Positions 1 through 12,155 of a stretch of 64,000 nucleotides of DNA are shown here, one piece after another. The position numbers and the translations under genes were made by a program. The notes beneath the pieces were generated by a model that saw nothing but the letters and a program-made list of their open reading frames with translations, was not told the DNA's origin and searched no databases. The stretch's first letter is position 1; each line of letters opens with the position of its first letter. Source of the DNA: Harmothoe impar (taxonomy: Eukaryota; Annelida; Polychaeta; Phyllodocida; Polynoidae); the NCBI GenBank assembly GCA_947462335.1, contig OX381710.1, positions 29,565,004 to 29,629,003 of the forward strand, in the 5' to 3' direction.

Positions 1-257
1 TCTAAAAAGGCAGGTACAAGAATGTTTTATCCACAACATCTTAAACCGCTGTCCTTGTCCCTAAATGAACGGAAGCGCGGGAAATCGAAGCACATCGATC
101 CAATACTCCTGATTTAGTTTGGGGTCTATTGATGATGCATCCTGTGCATACCCAAATCGGAGTCGGGAATTGACAATGTTAAGGCAATCCTCTGTGGGTC
201 ATTTATCTGGCATAGCCTCTCACATCTGATATAATAAAAGGACTGTGCACTACACAC

Positions 258-451
258 ACAGAACAACGACAGAATCAAAAGGAAATCCAGGTTGCTTTCA
301 GAATGACTCCCTCTCTAGGTCCATGTGTGACTCCCTTAAGTGAGTCAGGGGGTCAATTAAGTCCTCTCAGTAAGCCAGGGCTCCCCTAAAGAGGGGAGTC
401 ATTCTGGAGGAAACCTGGGCTCCCTCTTGACTCTGTTACTTTTCTCTGTGT
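258..451. repeat. Foldback (MITE-like) element
   Basis: Imperfect inverted repeat. The left arm around 286-315 (CCAGGTTGCTTTCAGAATGA...) pairs with the right arm around 391-419 (...TCATTCTGGAGGAAACCTGG), and weaker pairing continues outward to ACACAGA-type ends. The centre carries several GAGTCA/TGACTC words. No ORF of note. The ends resemble the elements at 44.6 and 53.7 kb. Non-autonomous DNA element is an inference from structure. Confidence 0.55.
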
Positions 452-1514
452 ACATGTATTTTTTGACCCCGTCCTCTACTCCCCCCCACCTTAGATATCA
501 AATGTTCCCACTGATGTACGCTATCTCTTTTACACGTATCGACATAACCTTCAACTAGGATCACTGTGCGTTCTGTTTACTCTGCATGACTCAGCGTTAT
601 CTCTACCCCTCCATCCACCCCCTCCATCCACCAGGTTCTCCCTATGGCTGCCTGCCATAGGTAGGTACAGGTGAGCAGGCACCCAGCAGCCATCTGAGGT
701 AGACCTAGGTACAGGAGTGTCTCCTGTTGCTATGTGATAGGGGGACATGCCAGGGAGCAGAGGGACCCCTGTGTAGTGTGCCATGGTCGGGGGTGAGCAG
801 CTCTGGTGACCCGTTTGAAGGATCACATGTGAGCAGTCCCTGAACAGTCTTAAAATAACCCCCATGCCTCTCCGGTACTGTTGGCTTCCGGGTCAATGCC
901 CGGGGGTCGGCACTTTTATGTTGTAGCTCGTTTACTTTCTATGATCTATTAGGTCACATACAGATGAAAACGTTGTACATTGTATTACCTTTCGAATAAA
1001 ATTATATTGATGTAAGTACGGATTTCTAATTATTATACGCCAAAAGACAAAATTCTATAACGGTCACAATAGCAAGCAAAATATCGAATGAATTCTCAAG
1101 GCAAATATCAAATAGGAATAGTACAGAAAGATGACATTGTGAGGTGCTTTTGGTGAGCTATGATATAGGTTAGAGATCATGTGACTGTCGTGAGGCCTAT
1201 GGGTGTAGGGTGGCGATTGGCGTCAACCCATGGGTTATCACCATTTAACCCTATTCCATGTAGCTCGAGACCTAGTGGCAAATTGATTCTGTCTGAGAGA
1301 GGGACGGAATTTCACCCTTTTATTCAGGGCCACATGGTGCATGAATGCAGCCCTGGGCAGCATCATGCCACCATGTTCTGGAGTGTATCAATCCTGTAGG
1401 ACCGGCATGATGCACGAGTGCACCACCGCATTTTTGCATCATGACCCCAAATGTTCTTCACCGTTGGATCTTCTCTATAGAGCTGAGTTCAATCATGTAC
1501 GAGGTACTCAGCTG
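452..1514. other. Noncoding stretch, no gene seen
   Basis: No convincing exon, RNA gene or repeat boundary. Short ORFs here overlap on both strands and have no recognisable domain. Bases 1330-1450 contain CATGATGCA-type words that recur near 51.9, 54.3 and 55.3 kb and may be an old dispersed repeat. Confidence 0.5.
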
Positions 1515-2170
1515 TGTAAAGGGGTGCCTCCACCAAAGACCGTCCATCCGTCCGTCCATCAAATCCGTCAAAAAAAGCATTTTTTGACCAAAAACTGGAC
1601 GGATTTGATGGACGGATGGACCAAAAGCACTTCCACCAAGGTCCGTCCGTCCATCCGTCCATCAAATCCGTCCAGTTTTTGGTCAAAAACTGGACTGATT
1701 GATGGACGGAATGGCCGGACGGATTCCGTCCATCAATCCGTCCATCAATCCGTCCATTCCGTCCATCACAGATGACTCAAAATGACCAAGAAATGGACGG
1801 ATTCTGTAGAAAAATGGACGGACGGAAATATAAAAAAAAATTGATATTCCCGTCCGTCCATTCTGTCCATCAATCCGTCCATCAATCCGTCCAGTTTGAG
1901 GTAAAAAACTGGACGGATTGGTAAAACACTGGACGGATTGATGGACGGATTGGCCGGACGGATTCCGTCCATCAATCCGTCCACCAATCCGTCCATTTTT
2001 AGACCACAAACTGGACGGATTTGATGGACTGATGGACGGACGGACCTTGGTGGAAGTGCTTTGGTCCATCCGTCCATCAAATCCGTCCAGTTTGTGGTCT
2101 AAAACTGCTTTTTTGGACGGATTTTATGGACGGACGGATGGACAGTCTTTGGTGGAGGCACCCCTTAACA
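1515..2170. repeat. Large foldback element built of GGACGGAT units
   Basis: The two ends are inverted copies of about 60 bp: TGTAAAGGGGTGCCTCCACC at the left and its near-complement ending CCCCTTAACA at the right. Between them the sequence alternates many times between CGTCCATCCGTCCATCAAAT-type units and their reverse complements, with TTTTTGGTC spacers. The whole element could fold on itself at several levels. ORFs across it are simple translations of the repeat and are not genes. A foldback-type DNA transposon derivative is the likeliest explanation; no target duplication is certain. Confidence 0.8.
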
Positions 2171-3049
2171 ATGCTGTCTAAGGAATCCATTTGCCACCAC
2201 TAACGGTTAACGAACTAAAAGTCACATAGTCATTTTGTATCGGCCCTGAATGGATCCAATTATAGATATAACGGTTTAGAGTTTACATGGTCATTGTATA
2301 TGAGAATACATTTTGAGGAGTACATGTTGAATACGCATTGATATAAAACATAATGCTGATTAGTCACTCGAATTTAGGGAATTTAATTTACAAGTCATTA
2401 GTCAAAAGTCCAGGCAACCGCCAAGGCCTAAAGCAGTTTATTCAGGACAAACCGCCTCAACATCTGGTCAATAACTATGCCCAGGGGCTCATTTACTTTA
2501 CAATATTTATCCAGGCCATCGCTTAGAATTCTCCCAGATTGAATTGAACCCAATTTCATTCATCAAATGCTATCACACCGATTCTGTAAACATATTGCCT
2601 TTAAAGAAACATTTATGAAGTTACACATGGGTTTGTGATTGTGATGTGGGTGACTGCCTTAACATAGCTGATCCCATATATGGTTCAGATGTATTCTTTC
2701 CACAATCATGAGAGGTTTAACTTACTAAAAGCCACATAGTCAATTTCTGATACGTATTCACTTACAGTCTCACTTATATCATTCGCATAGGACTTTCCAC
2801 CGAATTTTCCCATTTCCTAATCCGTGCTAGACGTGACTGCTTCTAGATTGGATTGATTTGTGCACCCCCGCCCTATTCGCATGAATACAATTGACTTATA
2901 TCCAACAAGCAGGGTGGCTTAGCGGCTTAGCAGTCACTCCCTCCTGTGCATGTAGCCTGCAGCCGCCTCCTACAGCCTTCCCACCCTCCCTTTCTTAAAC
3001 ATGATACGTCCATTGCCTGGGTCTAGCTCTCCATCACGCCTTCGGCCTC
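2171..3049. other. Noncoding stretch, no gene seen
   Basis: AT-rich unique-looking sequence. I see no exon with family resemblance, no RNA gene and no clear inverted repeat. Confidence 0.5.
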
Positions 3050-4060
3050 AGTTACCGCTCCTGGTGTCTGTCTTCTTGTAGATGTAGGGCCGGGGTCCCC
3101 TGTGGCCCATGGCTACTACGGCCCCCGGCACGGGAGGCCCACCCGGTCCCATCAGCCCAACCCCTCAATAGCTGATAACGTGGGATACTTGCATGTACCC
3201 CCCCCCCCCCCCCCCCCCACACACACACATGCACCACTACTAAACCATCGCCCCCTGGAGCTGTGTGAGCACGCCCCCTCACGGGCGGGCAGCAGTGGAT
3301 GTACGCCACCAGAATGCGCCACTATCACGCCACCGCCACTGTCTGCGCCGCGGCGTACGCCACACGTAAGTAGCAGTGGAAATGGGGAGAAGGGCGTATG
3401 CAGCTGGCGACGTAGCAGCCCGCCGCTGCCGCCGCCATCGGCACGCCACCAGCAGAAGCCACTGCAGCGGCAGAAGCAGCGCCACCCAGTAAAGCTGCAG
3501 CACTAGGCAGTGTGTGACGACCACGACCGGGGTGGAGGAGAGACCGCCACCTACAGGAGGAGCATTAAGGGAGGGGCAGTGCCAGCTCGGACGGATCGTG
3601 GAGGTAGGCGCCAGGAGGAGTAGGAGGACCAGGAGGACAGGAGAGAAGCCAGGCTTTGAGGGCGCCGCGCTCCAGTGTTCCTGCATGTAGCCCCTGGTAG
3701 GAGCAAGCAGGGGGGTCGGCAGCAGGGGTGTAACCTTTAACGTAGCTGTAGTAGCTTTTGTAGACTAGACCCAGCCCATCGGCCGCCGCCGCTGCCGCCC
3801 TGGGAGCGGAGCCCCGGCCGATCCTCACCCCCGTCCGGCGAACAAAGATGGCAGTAGGATCGCCCGCGCCATCCCTACTACCCGCCTCTACGCCGACGCT
3901 CCTCGCCCCTCCCGTCAACGCCACAGCCGCCGCCGCCGTCGTCGTCGTCCCCACTGCCTCATCTACATCTCATCAGCGATGCGTCGCCGAGGCCGTCGCC
4001 GTCGCCTGCTCCTCTCAAGGACCATCCATGCAGGTCCCTTCGCAACGATATTAAGGTAAG
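3050..4060 (+). promoter_or_regulatory. GC/CpG-rich island with a candidate splice donor
   Basis: Composition changes sharply from AT-rich flanks to dense GCC/GTC triplets and many CpG (for example 3330-3440 and 3780-3990), with a poly-C run at 3198-3218. It ends with a consensus donor, AAG|GTAAGC, at 4055/4056. This looks like a promoter and first exon. ORFs inside (such as 3848-4054, alanine/valine-rich) are compositional and have no recognised domain, so I do not call a protein. It could be the distal 5' UTR exon of the TRPC gene, which needs an upstream exon, but a 44 kb intron makes that speculative. Confidence 0.5.
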
Positions 4061-5336
4061 CTTTAAGATGATCCCATATGAACCAACCCCCATAGCCCGC
4101 CAGCCTGCCCGCCCTTATGGTGCCCCCTGCACCGCCCCCATATAGCTCCCTTGGCATGTAGGGTAGGGTGACACCGCAGCTGGCTGGCTGCATTACTGTA
4201 GGTGGCCAGGGCCCTCACGATGTGCCATCATAGCACGCCAAACATGTGGACATCGACCCGCCACCTAATCAAATCACAGGGCCCGACGCCTGCCCGCCTG
4301 TCCTATCTCACAGAACCCACAGCCGCCCTCTACCCCCCCCCCCCCCTCCTCCACCATGTCACATAGCACACATCCCTTCTAATGTATACCCACCCTGCCC
4401 GTTTAACACTGCCTTTATACGGGAGGGGCTTCCAGAGCCTAGACTGCATGTTTAAAGTCGGTGTGCGCGACGCACCGGGCATGATTAACATAGACACAGG
4501 AGGAGGACCCAGGCACCACCCAGCATGCTAGGGCATGGAGAGCAGCAGGAGCAGCAGTGCAAGCACAGGCATCGGCTTCAGACTGGAGACAATTGTGTAA
4601 CCGCCATTCTATGTATATATGTATAGGTCTCCATTGTGCCAGCATAGGGCTGGAAGGGATAATTATGGATCTTTGTCTATACCACACACCGGGTAGCTCC
4701 CCATCCCTGCGTGCTAACAACAGGTGCCGCCTCCTCTCTCGTGCTAATGTTCACTCTACGGTCAGAGCCCCAGGGACAGACAAACCATGCCCTGGCCTTC
4801 TCCATTTTGAACGCCAGCTTTCAGAGTATCTAGACACGCCAACATATTTCCCCTCTACCTACAACGGCATTCCATACTAGATATTGGCGCATGCGTATAG
4901 CCACTCACACTACCGGAAGTAGGTTCATCCACCTCCTTTCAGCCTCCAAGCAACAAGTACCTGGGCAGCAGCGTAGGTAAAACATCTGGGGGTAAATAAT
5001 TAACGCCGGTGAGCACCGCATCCAGCCAGGAGGCAGACAGCTACTCAGACTGGAGAGCTTTGTTGGTGCACTTATAAGGGAGCTCTATGGAATAATGGCG
5101 CTGGGGAGGATACTTTGGACAAACTAGCCGATACAAACTAGACGATACAAATGGTTATACATCTGATATGATTAGAGCTAATCATTATATGGGTGCTGAT
5201 AAACATAGGCTGCTGAAAGGGGGAAATGCAGTAGTGTCATAGTTCATGTCGTAATACATTTTGTAAGACATAATATTATATATTCGGCAAGATAAAAACT
5301 GACTGTAGGGTGAGGAATGTGCTATTTGTATGATTG
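4061..5336. other. Noncoding stretch, no gene seen
   Basis: GC-moderate sequence to about 5.0 kb, then AT-rich. Short ORFs only, no domain. A poly-C run lies at about 4326-4340. Confidence 0.45.
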
Positions 5337-5635
5337 GGCCAAATAAAAAAAGGTGTGTTTCAGGTTACCCGACCCTACCTAGCAAAACAGGGCCGAGCCT
5401 AGAAATTGTTATCCAATCTTGACATCTTTTTTTATTCTTTAGGTCATTTTGGGGCAATTTAAGAGTCGTTCTGATAATTCACAAATCGATGCGGTTGTCA
5501 TTGAAGTCCGCGAGTCAATTTCTAGGTGCTTTTCAGGCCAAAGTAAAAAAAAATATTAAAAAAAATAAATCCGACCTACCTACCCTAGATTTTCAGACCA
5601 TGTAACCTGAAACAAACCTTTTTTTTCTTTTGGCC
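5337..5635. mobile_element. MITE-like element with AGGTGTGTTTCAGGTTAC ends
   Basis: The left end (GGCCAAATAAAAAAAGGTGT, then GTTTCAGGTTAC) is inverted at the right end (GTAACCTGAAACAAACC, then poly-T and TTGGCC). About 300 bp with no ORF. One end of the same family (AAAGGTGTGTTTCAGGCTAC) occurs alone near 34,398. Non-autonomous DNA transposon by structure; superfamily unknown. Confidence 0.75.
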
Positions 5636-6420
5636 TTGTTTAAATAATCACCTGTTATTTCCTTGAATCATCGAGTGTTAAAAATGCAATACCATGAGTA
5701 ACACGTTCTCCACCTCCCCCCCCCCCCTGTGAGGAAATAATCCTCTACCTAACTATAAAGGCTGTCCTACATGAGGTATTTTAGATGCTACTACATCCCT
5801 GTGTGGTCTAGGGTATTAATTATCAGATTTCTATTCATATGCAGTATCAATACAACTTGCACCATAATATCTTTAGAGTGTAATACAACGTGTAATGCAC
5901 TCACCAATAGCACACAGATTTACTATAGGTTCAGATAGAATGAGCTGACACCGTACTGCCAAACACTCATGGGTAACCATGTGTGTCTAGACCGATCGAT
6001 TTGGATACTGTTACCTCTGGATGAGTGATGAATGGGTCGTTGATATTGGGCAGTGAGGAGAATTACCAGATTTAAAGGCCAAATTATTATCGCCCCTCCA
6101 GCAGCAGTCGGGTTTGAGCGAGGATCAGTAATAAGTGCCCATGATATTATAATGGAGGTGGGGGTTTAGATCAAGCTCCTGGTTAGTTGACTAGATAAGT
6201 ACTTGTTAAAACCAATGGACATGATATTGGGAGAACATCGAAGTTCAGCTAATTGGTTGACGCAAATAGAATCATAGATTCTATTGGCCACTCTTTGGAT
6301 AAATTGTTATGAGAACGGCTCCAGAACATAGCATGACAGTATAAAACAGTTCTTACTGCAGGAACTGCTAAAACTTCTTAAGGATTGAGCAGCTGTTGTT
6401 ATCCCTTTTTACCACAACTA
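5636..6420. other. Noncoding stretch, no gene seen
   Basis: AT-rich sequence with a C-run at about 5717-5728. No ORF, RNA or repeat that I can support. Confidence 0.45.
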
Positions 6421-6583
6421 AGGGAGTGGTCATTTTTTAACAACAGGGGGGGGGGGGGGGGTCGGTGGATTTTTGTGCGAGAGGGCCGAAAAAATTTTGG
6501 TCCCCCCCCTTCAAGGGGTCCAATTTTCTTTGGTCCCCCCCAAATCCACCAACCCCCCTGTTGTTCAAAAATGACCACTCCCT
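6421..6583. mobile_element. G-tract MITE, intact copy
   Basis: The left end AGGGAGTGGTCATTTTTTAA is followed by CAACAGGGGG and a run of about 16 G. The right end is the inverse, CCCCCCTGTTGTTCAAAAAT followed by GACCACTCCCT. About 163 bp, with internal GGGGTCC/GGTCCCCCC blocks. Related copies lie at 8.69, 15.34 and 43.34 kb. The G runs could form quadruplexes on one strand (inference). Confidence 0.8.
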
Positions 6584-6790
6584 AATGTACCAGCTGTATG
6601 GGACTTAGTGACATTGACAGAAGCCAGCCAAGCCCATACGGCATCAGCTGTTTATGGACGAGTTCTCACGTGTTTACAATGATCTCCCACACACATTCAC
6701 TCCATAATGTCTTTATATGTATTAGATCAATACCATCCATATGCATACACAACTGATAGATTAGATTGTGAGGTTTAAATTGCATTTCGC

Positions 6791-6905
6791 TTAACCCTTT
6801 AAGGGCCGCTGCTGCCTCTGGGCAGCATCTAAAATACCCCTGAAAAACCGCTGCTGCCCTAGGGCAGCAAAATTGCTACCCTAGGGCAGCAATACCACTA
6901 AATTA
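6791..6905. repeat. Palindrome cluster with a TTAA-CCCTTT edge
   Basis: Starts TTAACCCTTTAAGGGCCGCT and carries repeated palindromes of the form GCTGCCCTAGGGCAGC, with related GCTGCCTCTGGGCAGC and TACCCTAGGGCAGCAA. The TTAA-CCCTTT start resembles a piggyBac-like end, but I found no matching right end, so it may be one end of a decayed element. Confidence 0.45.
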
Positions 6906-7463
6906 CAACTCCCGCTATGGAACAAAGAATCGGAATTTTTGAATCAATCCAAAAGTATTTAACATGAATACTACTTCCCCTTGTCAGACAGATGTAAATT
7001 CTGTCTCCAATACAACGTATTTCACTCCTTAGGCACTATCCCAAGGAGCATATACTTGCAAAGCTGCATATTCCCATGGCATAGGGCCGGTGGTTAAGTC
7101 CCAAATGACATTTTTCAAGGCCAGCAGGGAAAGGGTGGTAATGATCAAAATCGATAATCGTGATCGATAAATTACACCTATTTTGTTAAGATAGGAGTGA
7201 ATGATGAGAGAGCGGATTGGATGGGTGGGTTTGTGCAAGACAGTATATTGTCATGTCAATATGCTTTTCAGCTGGTGTTCCTTTTTGTCTGCTGAGAGTA
7301 TTGATATTTAAGACACGAAGGTCAAGGTATGCCACACAGGTAGATGAAAGGCAGTATCACGATACAGCGGTACTCTGTGTGTACCCGGTAACCATTTCAA
7401 AGTTGCAGGGACGAGATGAGAACTGGCCATCTTTTGGAACAAATTCAAACATGATACACCCTA

Positions 7464-8174
7464 CACTGAAAACCCAGGCTCATATGAAGGTACTCACTAC
7501 AGAGGACTTAGGGTGATCATACCCTTAGGTGATCAGATTAATAATGAAAGGTGATGATATTGAGGACATAATTGTGCCACTAGAGGGACCTACTATATGG
7601 TACAACAATGTGAGATATAGCCCCTGCTCCATGTGATCTATAGATAAAACCCTGAAATAAAATTGGTCATATATGTTTACAAGTTGGAGGATATATGAAG
7701 ACAATTATCACAGTTTAATATCAAGTGATTTGATTAAAAATTAGGTCAGAACTTTCTAAACTATAAATATCTATCACAAAGACACCATTTATGTGTCTGA
7801 AACCAAAGTTAGAAGTGTGAAGATTGACAGCCATCAGTTATACATATCTGTTTTACATGGCTTTTTATGAGGACTGAAACATACTCTTAAAAAAGGCCCA
7901 ATGATTGAAGTTGATGATCGGAAGGGGGTTAATTATAATGATATTGGTAGATAACACTTTATAACAGAAAAATTTGAAAATTAAAGGCAGTCATCAAATT
8001 GAGTACCCAGGGTCTTCCCATTGACAACCTAGCATGCTCTACAATTGGGTCAAAATGGTGGTCATATTGATGACCTGGGTCCTCACTTGTGATCACTTTA
8101 AACACGTCCCAATCAAAATGATCACCCAAAAGTCCTCACTAGTGAGTACTTATTTTAACATAGGGTTTTCAGTG
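7464..8174. mobile_element. TA-flanked element with CACTGAAAACCC ends
   Basis: The left end CACTGAAAACCC and right end GGGTTTTCAGTG are perfect inverted repeats, each bordered by TA (7462-7463 and 8175-8176). Weaker inverted similarity continues inward (GTACTCACTA..AGAGGACTTAGGGTGATCAT against ATGATCACCCAAAAGTCCTC). About 711 bp and no ORF, so non-autonomous. TA duplication is typical of Tc1/mariner-class insertion (established), but the exact family is not determined. Confidence 0.75.
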
Positions 8175-8478
8175 TAATACACTATACAGAGGCCAATTGC
8201 CTATGATGTTCTTAAGTGGGAATTTTGGTTAGATAATATTACCTCATTGACCATACAGGCCATGGTTAGCATCCAATTCTGTGTAAAAAAACACACGAGC
8301 CATTTCAGACGTTTGAGGTTCATTTTAGAGTCAATTTGATTTTCCATGAGTCGATACTGCACTTTGCGACTCAGTGCCGCTGTATGCCAGTCGATTTTGG
8401 CGTAGGCCTACGTTTAATGCCATTCGTTTTTGACATGGCAGAACATTAGGAAATACTTTGATGGGGACGAGAATTCAT

Positions 8479-8670
8479 TTCCTGGCCAACACAAACTAAC
8501 TGACCTCTGTAACCCCTGAACCCGAGTCATTGTCAACTAATATGATATTGTGATATTTTGGCTATGTGAATTACACAGCCATTAAATGACATAAATTCTA
8601 TCCATTGTACATGAGGCTCAGTGGTCAAAATAGTTAGTACAGAGGTCAGTTAGTTTGTGTTGGTCAGGAA
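8479..8670. repeat. Long hairpin
   Basis: TTCCTGGCCAACACAAACTA, then ACTGACCTCTGTA, is inverted almost perfectly about 130 bp downstream (TACAGAGGTCAGT, then TAGTTTGTGTTGGTCAGGAA). Arms of about 33 bp. Likely a small foldback element; a hairpin RNA is possible only if the region is transcribed. Confidence 0.7.
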
Positions 8671-8684
8671 TACTGATACTTATA

Positions 8685-8805
8685 AGGAGTGATAACAGGA
8701 AGGGGCGGTGGAATCTTTTGCCGCCCCGGTCAAGGGGTTGACATTTCTTTAATCCCCATCCCCCATCCAGTCCCACCTGTTGTTAAAAAGTGAGTACTCC
8801 TTCAT
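8685..8805. mobile_element. G-tract MITE, degraded copy
   Basis: Left AGGAGTGATAACAGGAAGGG and right CACCTGTTGTTAAAAAGTGA, then GTACTCCTT, are decayed versions of the ends of the 6.4 kb element. The internal GGGG/CCCC blocks are shorter. Confidence 0.55.
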
Positions 8806-10730
8806 GCAGGCCCCAACTATGTTCATTTTGGCCCTCACAGGTCCATTTGGCCATGAATACACCTTAAGCCAAGGCTATCCCGAGGTTGCCTGAGGGAAAA
8901 AGGGTACTGATAGCAGAAGCATGCCAAGAAGGTTATACCCTGGCCCTTTAATGTCTTTTTGGTACGGTGGGAGGGTAATTATACCGGCTGTTATGTTATA
9001 CTGGGAAGGTGATTGGGAGGCCTCTGGCTGTTCCAATAGCTAGTCACATGGCTTCTATAGTGAAGCTCCTGTAGAACCTGTAGATGCTCTATTACTAGCA
9101 TCCTGCTTACCTACAGTTCCTGAGCTCGGTCTTGGCCAACAGGGACTGTCTAGATCCTGTGTGGGTAGACAACTTTTTCCCCCAGTCAGTTTAACCTTTT
9201 GAGAAAACGATTTTAATGATGCAAAAAGGTACGTAGACCTTCAGCAAAACCATTTTGATAGGACTAAAGAGGATCGGAAAAAGAGCGCAGACTTTCACGG
9301 TAGGAGTGAGTGGGTGTATGCAGTGCCATTCATTATGCATCCAGTCTCGGTACACCACGGTAATCCATCTAATCTCAGCGATCAGACTTTGCTAGGGAGT
9401 GCGGCTTATATCTGCCACACATTAAAGACAAAAAGTCAATTGGTTCGGTGCGTGCCCGGCTGAAGGTTAGGGAACGTGAGGGATTAGCTACTCTGTACTA
9501 AAAACCACAAGGGGGACCTATTCAAGATGGAGCTGTTGGTAAAGTACGGGCACTGCTTGACTAACACCTTTATCGAGATGATAATTGGGTATGATACACC
9601 CCCTGCCCCTGTTGGGGTTCTATTCAAAGCTGGAGACACATCACCTAATACATTACCCTTTCTGCCAACACTGAAGTACCCTTTCCAATACTTCGGTTGT
9701 CTATGGGCTTGATAAAACAACCAGGTGGAATCTGACATTACGTCACGTCATACTACCAAGATACCAGTATCCCCACTCAACTACAATTGCTCCCAACACG
9801 ATAACGCACCCAGCTAATTAGAGTCTACATCTATGTGCTGACCACGCGCTTCCCCAAGGCTAGGCAATTGATGATTTAGTAGCCCGAACAACCAGCCTTA
9901 CTCAGACAGGATAATAGTACACTGTCTGCAAAGGATGACTTTACTGTCTATATACTTACCTGTAGTACCACCATCATCTACTGTCCTAGGCCGGTGTTCG
10001 ATTACATAGATTAATGTAGGGCGTAATTAAAGCGGCAGTTTGCATGAGGTACCTTTGTACTTCGCACGAGAAATAGAACGGACAACGCTATAAAATCAAC
10101 ACATATTTTACAATATTCCTTGCCAGAGATTTATACATCATAGCAAAAACTATGATAGATAACTCCTGAAGATCTGACCATGACTATGCATGAGCTGCAT
10201 GACTATAAATGAATAGGTGTATTGCACTTTTAGATCCAAATATGCGGAGGGGACTATATATGGGGGACTTGCATTAATTAATTTTGAAACTATTGTTCTT
10301 AGGTGGCACTGTAATCTGCCCTCCACTAAGCAGCAGTTATGTCATGTTTGCTCATTATAGTTCACCGATTCAGGTATTAAAATCAATCCCCTAGCCAATA
10401 GTATCAAGTAACAAAGCTTTCTCAATCAAATCAATTACTGTACCCTAAAAACCTAATAAGCGGTAGCCCTCTTCTAAAACAATATTGGATAGCTGCAGAG
10501 GGCGTGTCTACTCAATTGTAATACCGCCCTGATTGTTTCCCAACATTATTTTTCTACTTAATCATGCGTTATTTCTCATCCCAGTATCCCTTCCCATTTT
10601 ACATCTACTAACATCTTATTAACTCCCCAAAACATCCTCCACCCACTCACTTTCCACCGACCTTCCAGGTTCTACACTCCTATATATGCCTGTGCTCCTA
10701 TATAGACTTCTTCCTTCTCATAGTAATAAT
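8806..10730. other. Noncoding stretch, no gene seen
   Basis: Several small ORFs overlap on both strands (for example near 9.5-9.7 kb) but none shows a domain or splice context. No repeat boundary recognised. Confidence 0.45.
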
Positions 10731-11100
10731 CCCTTCCCCAAACCAAGGCAATTTTCATATAGGCCGTCAATCACCTCTGCCCGGGCTATCAGTGATCCCT
10801 GTGGCCCACCGCTACATCCTTACCTAATAACATCATCGTAAATCAGCGAGCGTATATACCATGGATCCTCCCTCAACCCGCCTCCAGGCTTCAGTCTAGC
10901 CAATTTAAGACCACTACTAGCATATGCCAACCAGTCTTGTAGACGAGAGATGTGATGTGGCCAGTGTTGGGTCCTTTCAAAGACGGCTGAGCCTTCTTTG
11001 AAGTTAATACTCCGCTTGGAAGTTGAATAGGGTTGTGAACCGCAGTGAAAGGTAATCGCTTGGTCACTATGGATGGGTTGGTGTTTGGTGTGGTGGTTGA
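10731..11100. repeat. Diverged duplicated segment, copy A
   Basis: Shares extended similarity with 11,779-12,155. Landmarks in both copies are CACCTCTGCC(C/T)GGG, CGCTACATCCTTA(C/T)CTAATA, GTCTTGTAG(A/G)C, GTGGCCAGTGTT and GAGCCTTCTTTGAAG. Small gaps break frame between the copies, so conservation of a protein is not supported. The lower-strand ORF here (10,820-11,305) is not conserved as protein in copy B beyond short runs. Probably a dispersed repeat that lies twice in tandem. Confidence 0.7.
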
Positions 11101-11778
11101 AGGAGAAGTGACTATGTAGGATGAAAGACGGTGCTGTAAGGAGGGACAACAAAGGAGGGAGAGTATGGGTGAGAGAAAGGGGGTGGGGTGGAAAAATGGA
11201 TGGCCAAATGATGAGATTGAGCATGACAGATATGAATGATGGGTAGGAGGACTGAAAAGAGGAAATAACTAAATCAAGGCTGGGAATTGGAGCTTGATGG
11301 TGCATACATGAAGATGTATATGTATAGGGAAATAGTCAAAAGGTTTGCAACATGGTGTGGAAATGTAAGCTAAACTACACAATGATATAATTACCGAAGC
11401 CTTGATAAACGAGGAATGAGAAGGGACAGATACATTCAAATTAGAAGGGGGCTATTCAATATAATCTAGCAAGGAGACAGGATGCAGGATCACAGAGGCC
11501 CACAGAGGGTATGATAAACAGTAGGATAGACAGATCATTTCCACCAATATGTTTTTCTCTCTCATCTCGATCTCTTATTAATTTCAAGTGTTCAAGAATA
11601 TTCCTCTGATCAATTATGGATTTCCGGTCCCTCAGGAATGTGCCTTTCCCTAGCCATCAACCCTACACCTATAACCATCTCATTATTCTTATCTCAGTTC
11701 TCTCCATAGTCACTCCCCTAATCATTCCCCCACCAACTAACTTTCCACCAACCTCCCAGCTCCTCTACCCATGTATTC

Positions 11779-12155
11779 ACTGTCCCAAACTAAGCCAATT
11801 CCCATATAGCCTGTCAAGCACCTCTGCCTGGGATATCACGGGTGCCTTTGCCCCATCGCTACATCCTTATCTAATAACATTGTCGTAAATCAATGAGTGC
11901 ATACCACGCATCAACATCAAACTGCCCCGGGCTTCAGTCCAGTGAATCTGATACCACTACCAGCATCTGCCTTTACCGCAGTCTTGTAGGCAAGCAGAGT
12001 GGCACTGTGGCCAGTGTTTGGTCTTGTCAAGAGCAGTTGAGCCTTCTTTGAAGATAATTTTCCGTTTGAAAGTTGAACGGGGTGGTGACCCACAAAGGCA
12101 ATCGGATCCCAGGGGACTGTGAATGGGTGACCTATTTGGTATGGTGGTCTGTGGA
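11779..12155. repeat. Diverged duplicated segment, copy B
   Basis: Partner of 10,731-11,100, spaced about 1.05 kb and in the same orientation. The pyrimidine-rich sequence upstream of each copy is also weakly alike. A short echo (AGTCAAGCACCTCTAGG) occurs at about 19,787. Confidence 0.7.

Noticed and set aside
1341..2080. Several ORFs on both strands up to 144 codons
   Set aside because: They are repeat translations (SVHQSVH, DGLMDGW) of the GGACGGAT foldback element.
10820..11305. 161-codon lower-strand ORF
   Set aside because: The duplicated copy at 11.8 kb breaks its frame, so the shared part is not conserved as protein.
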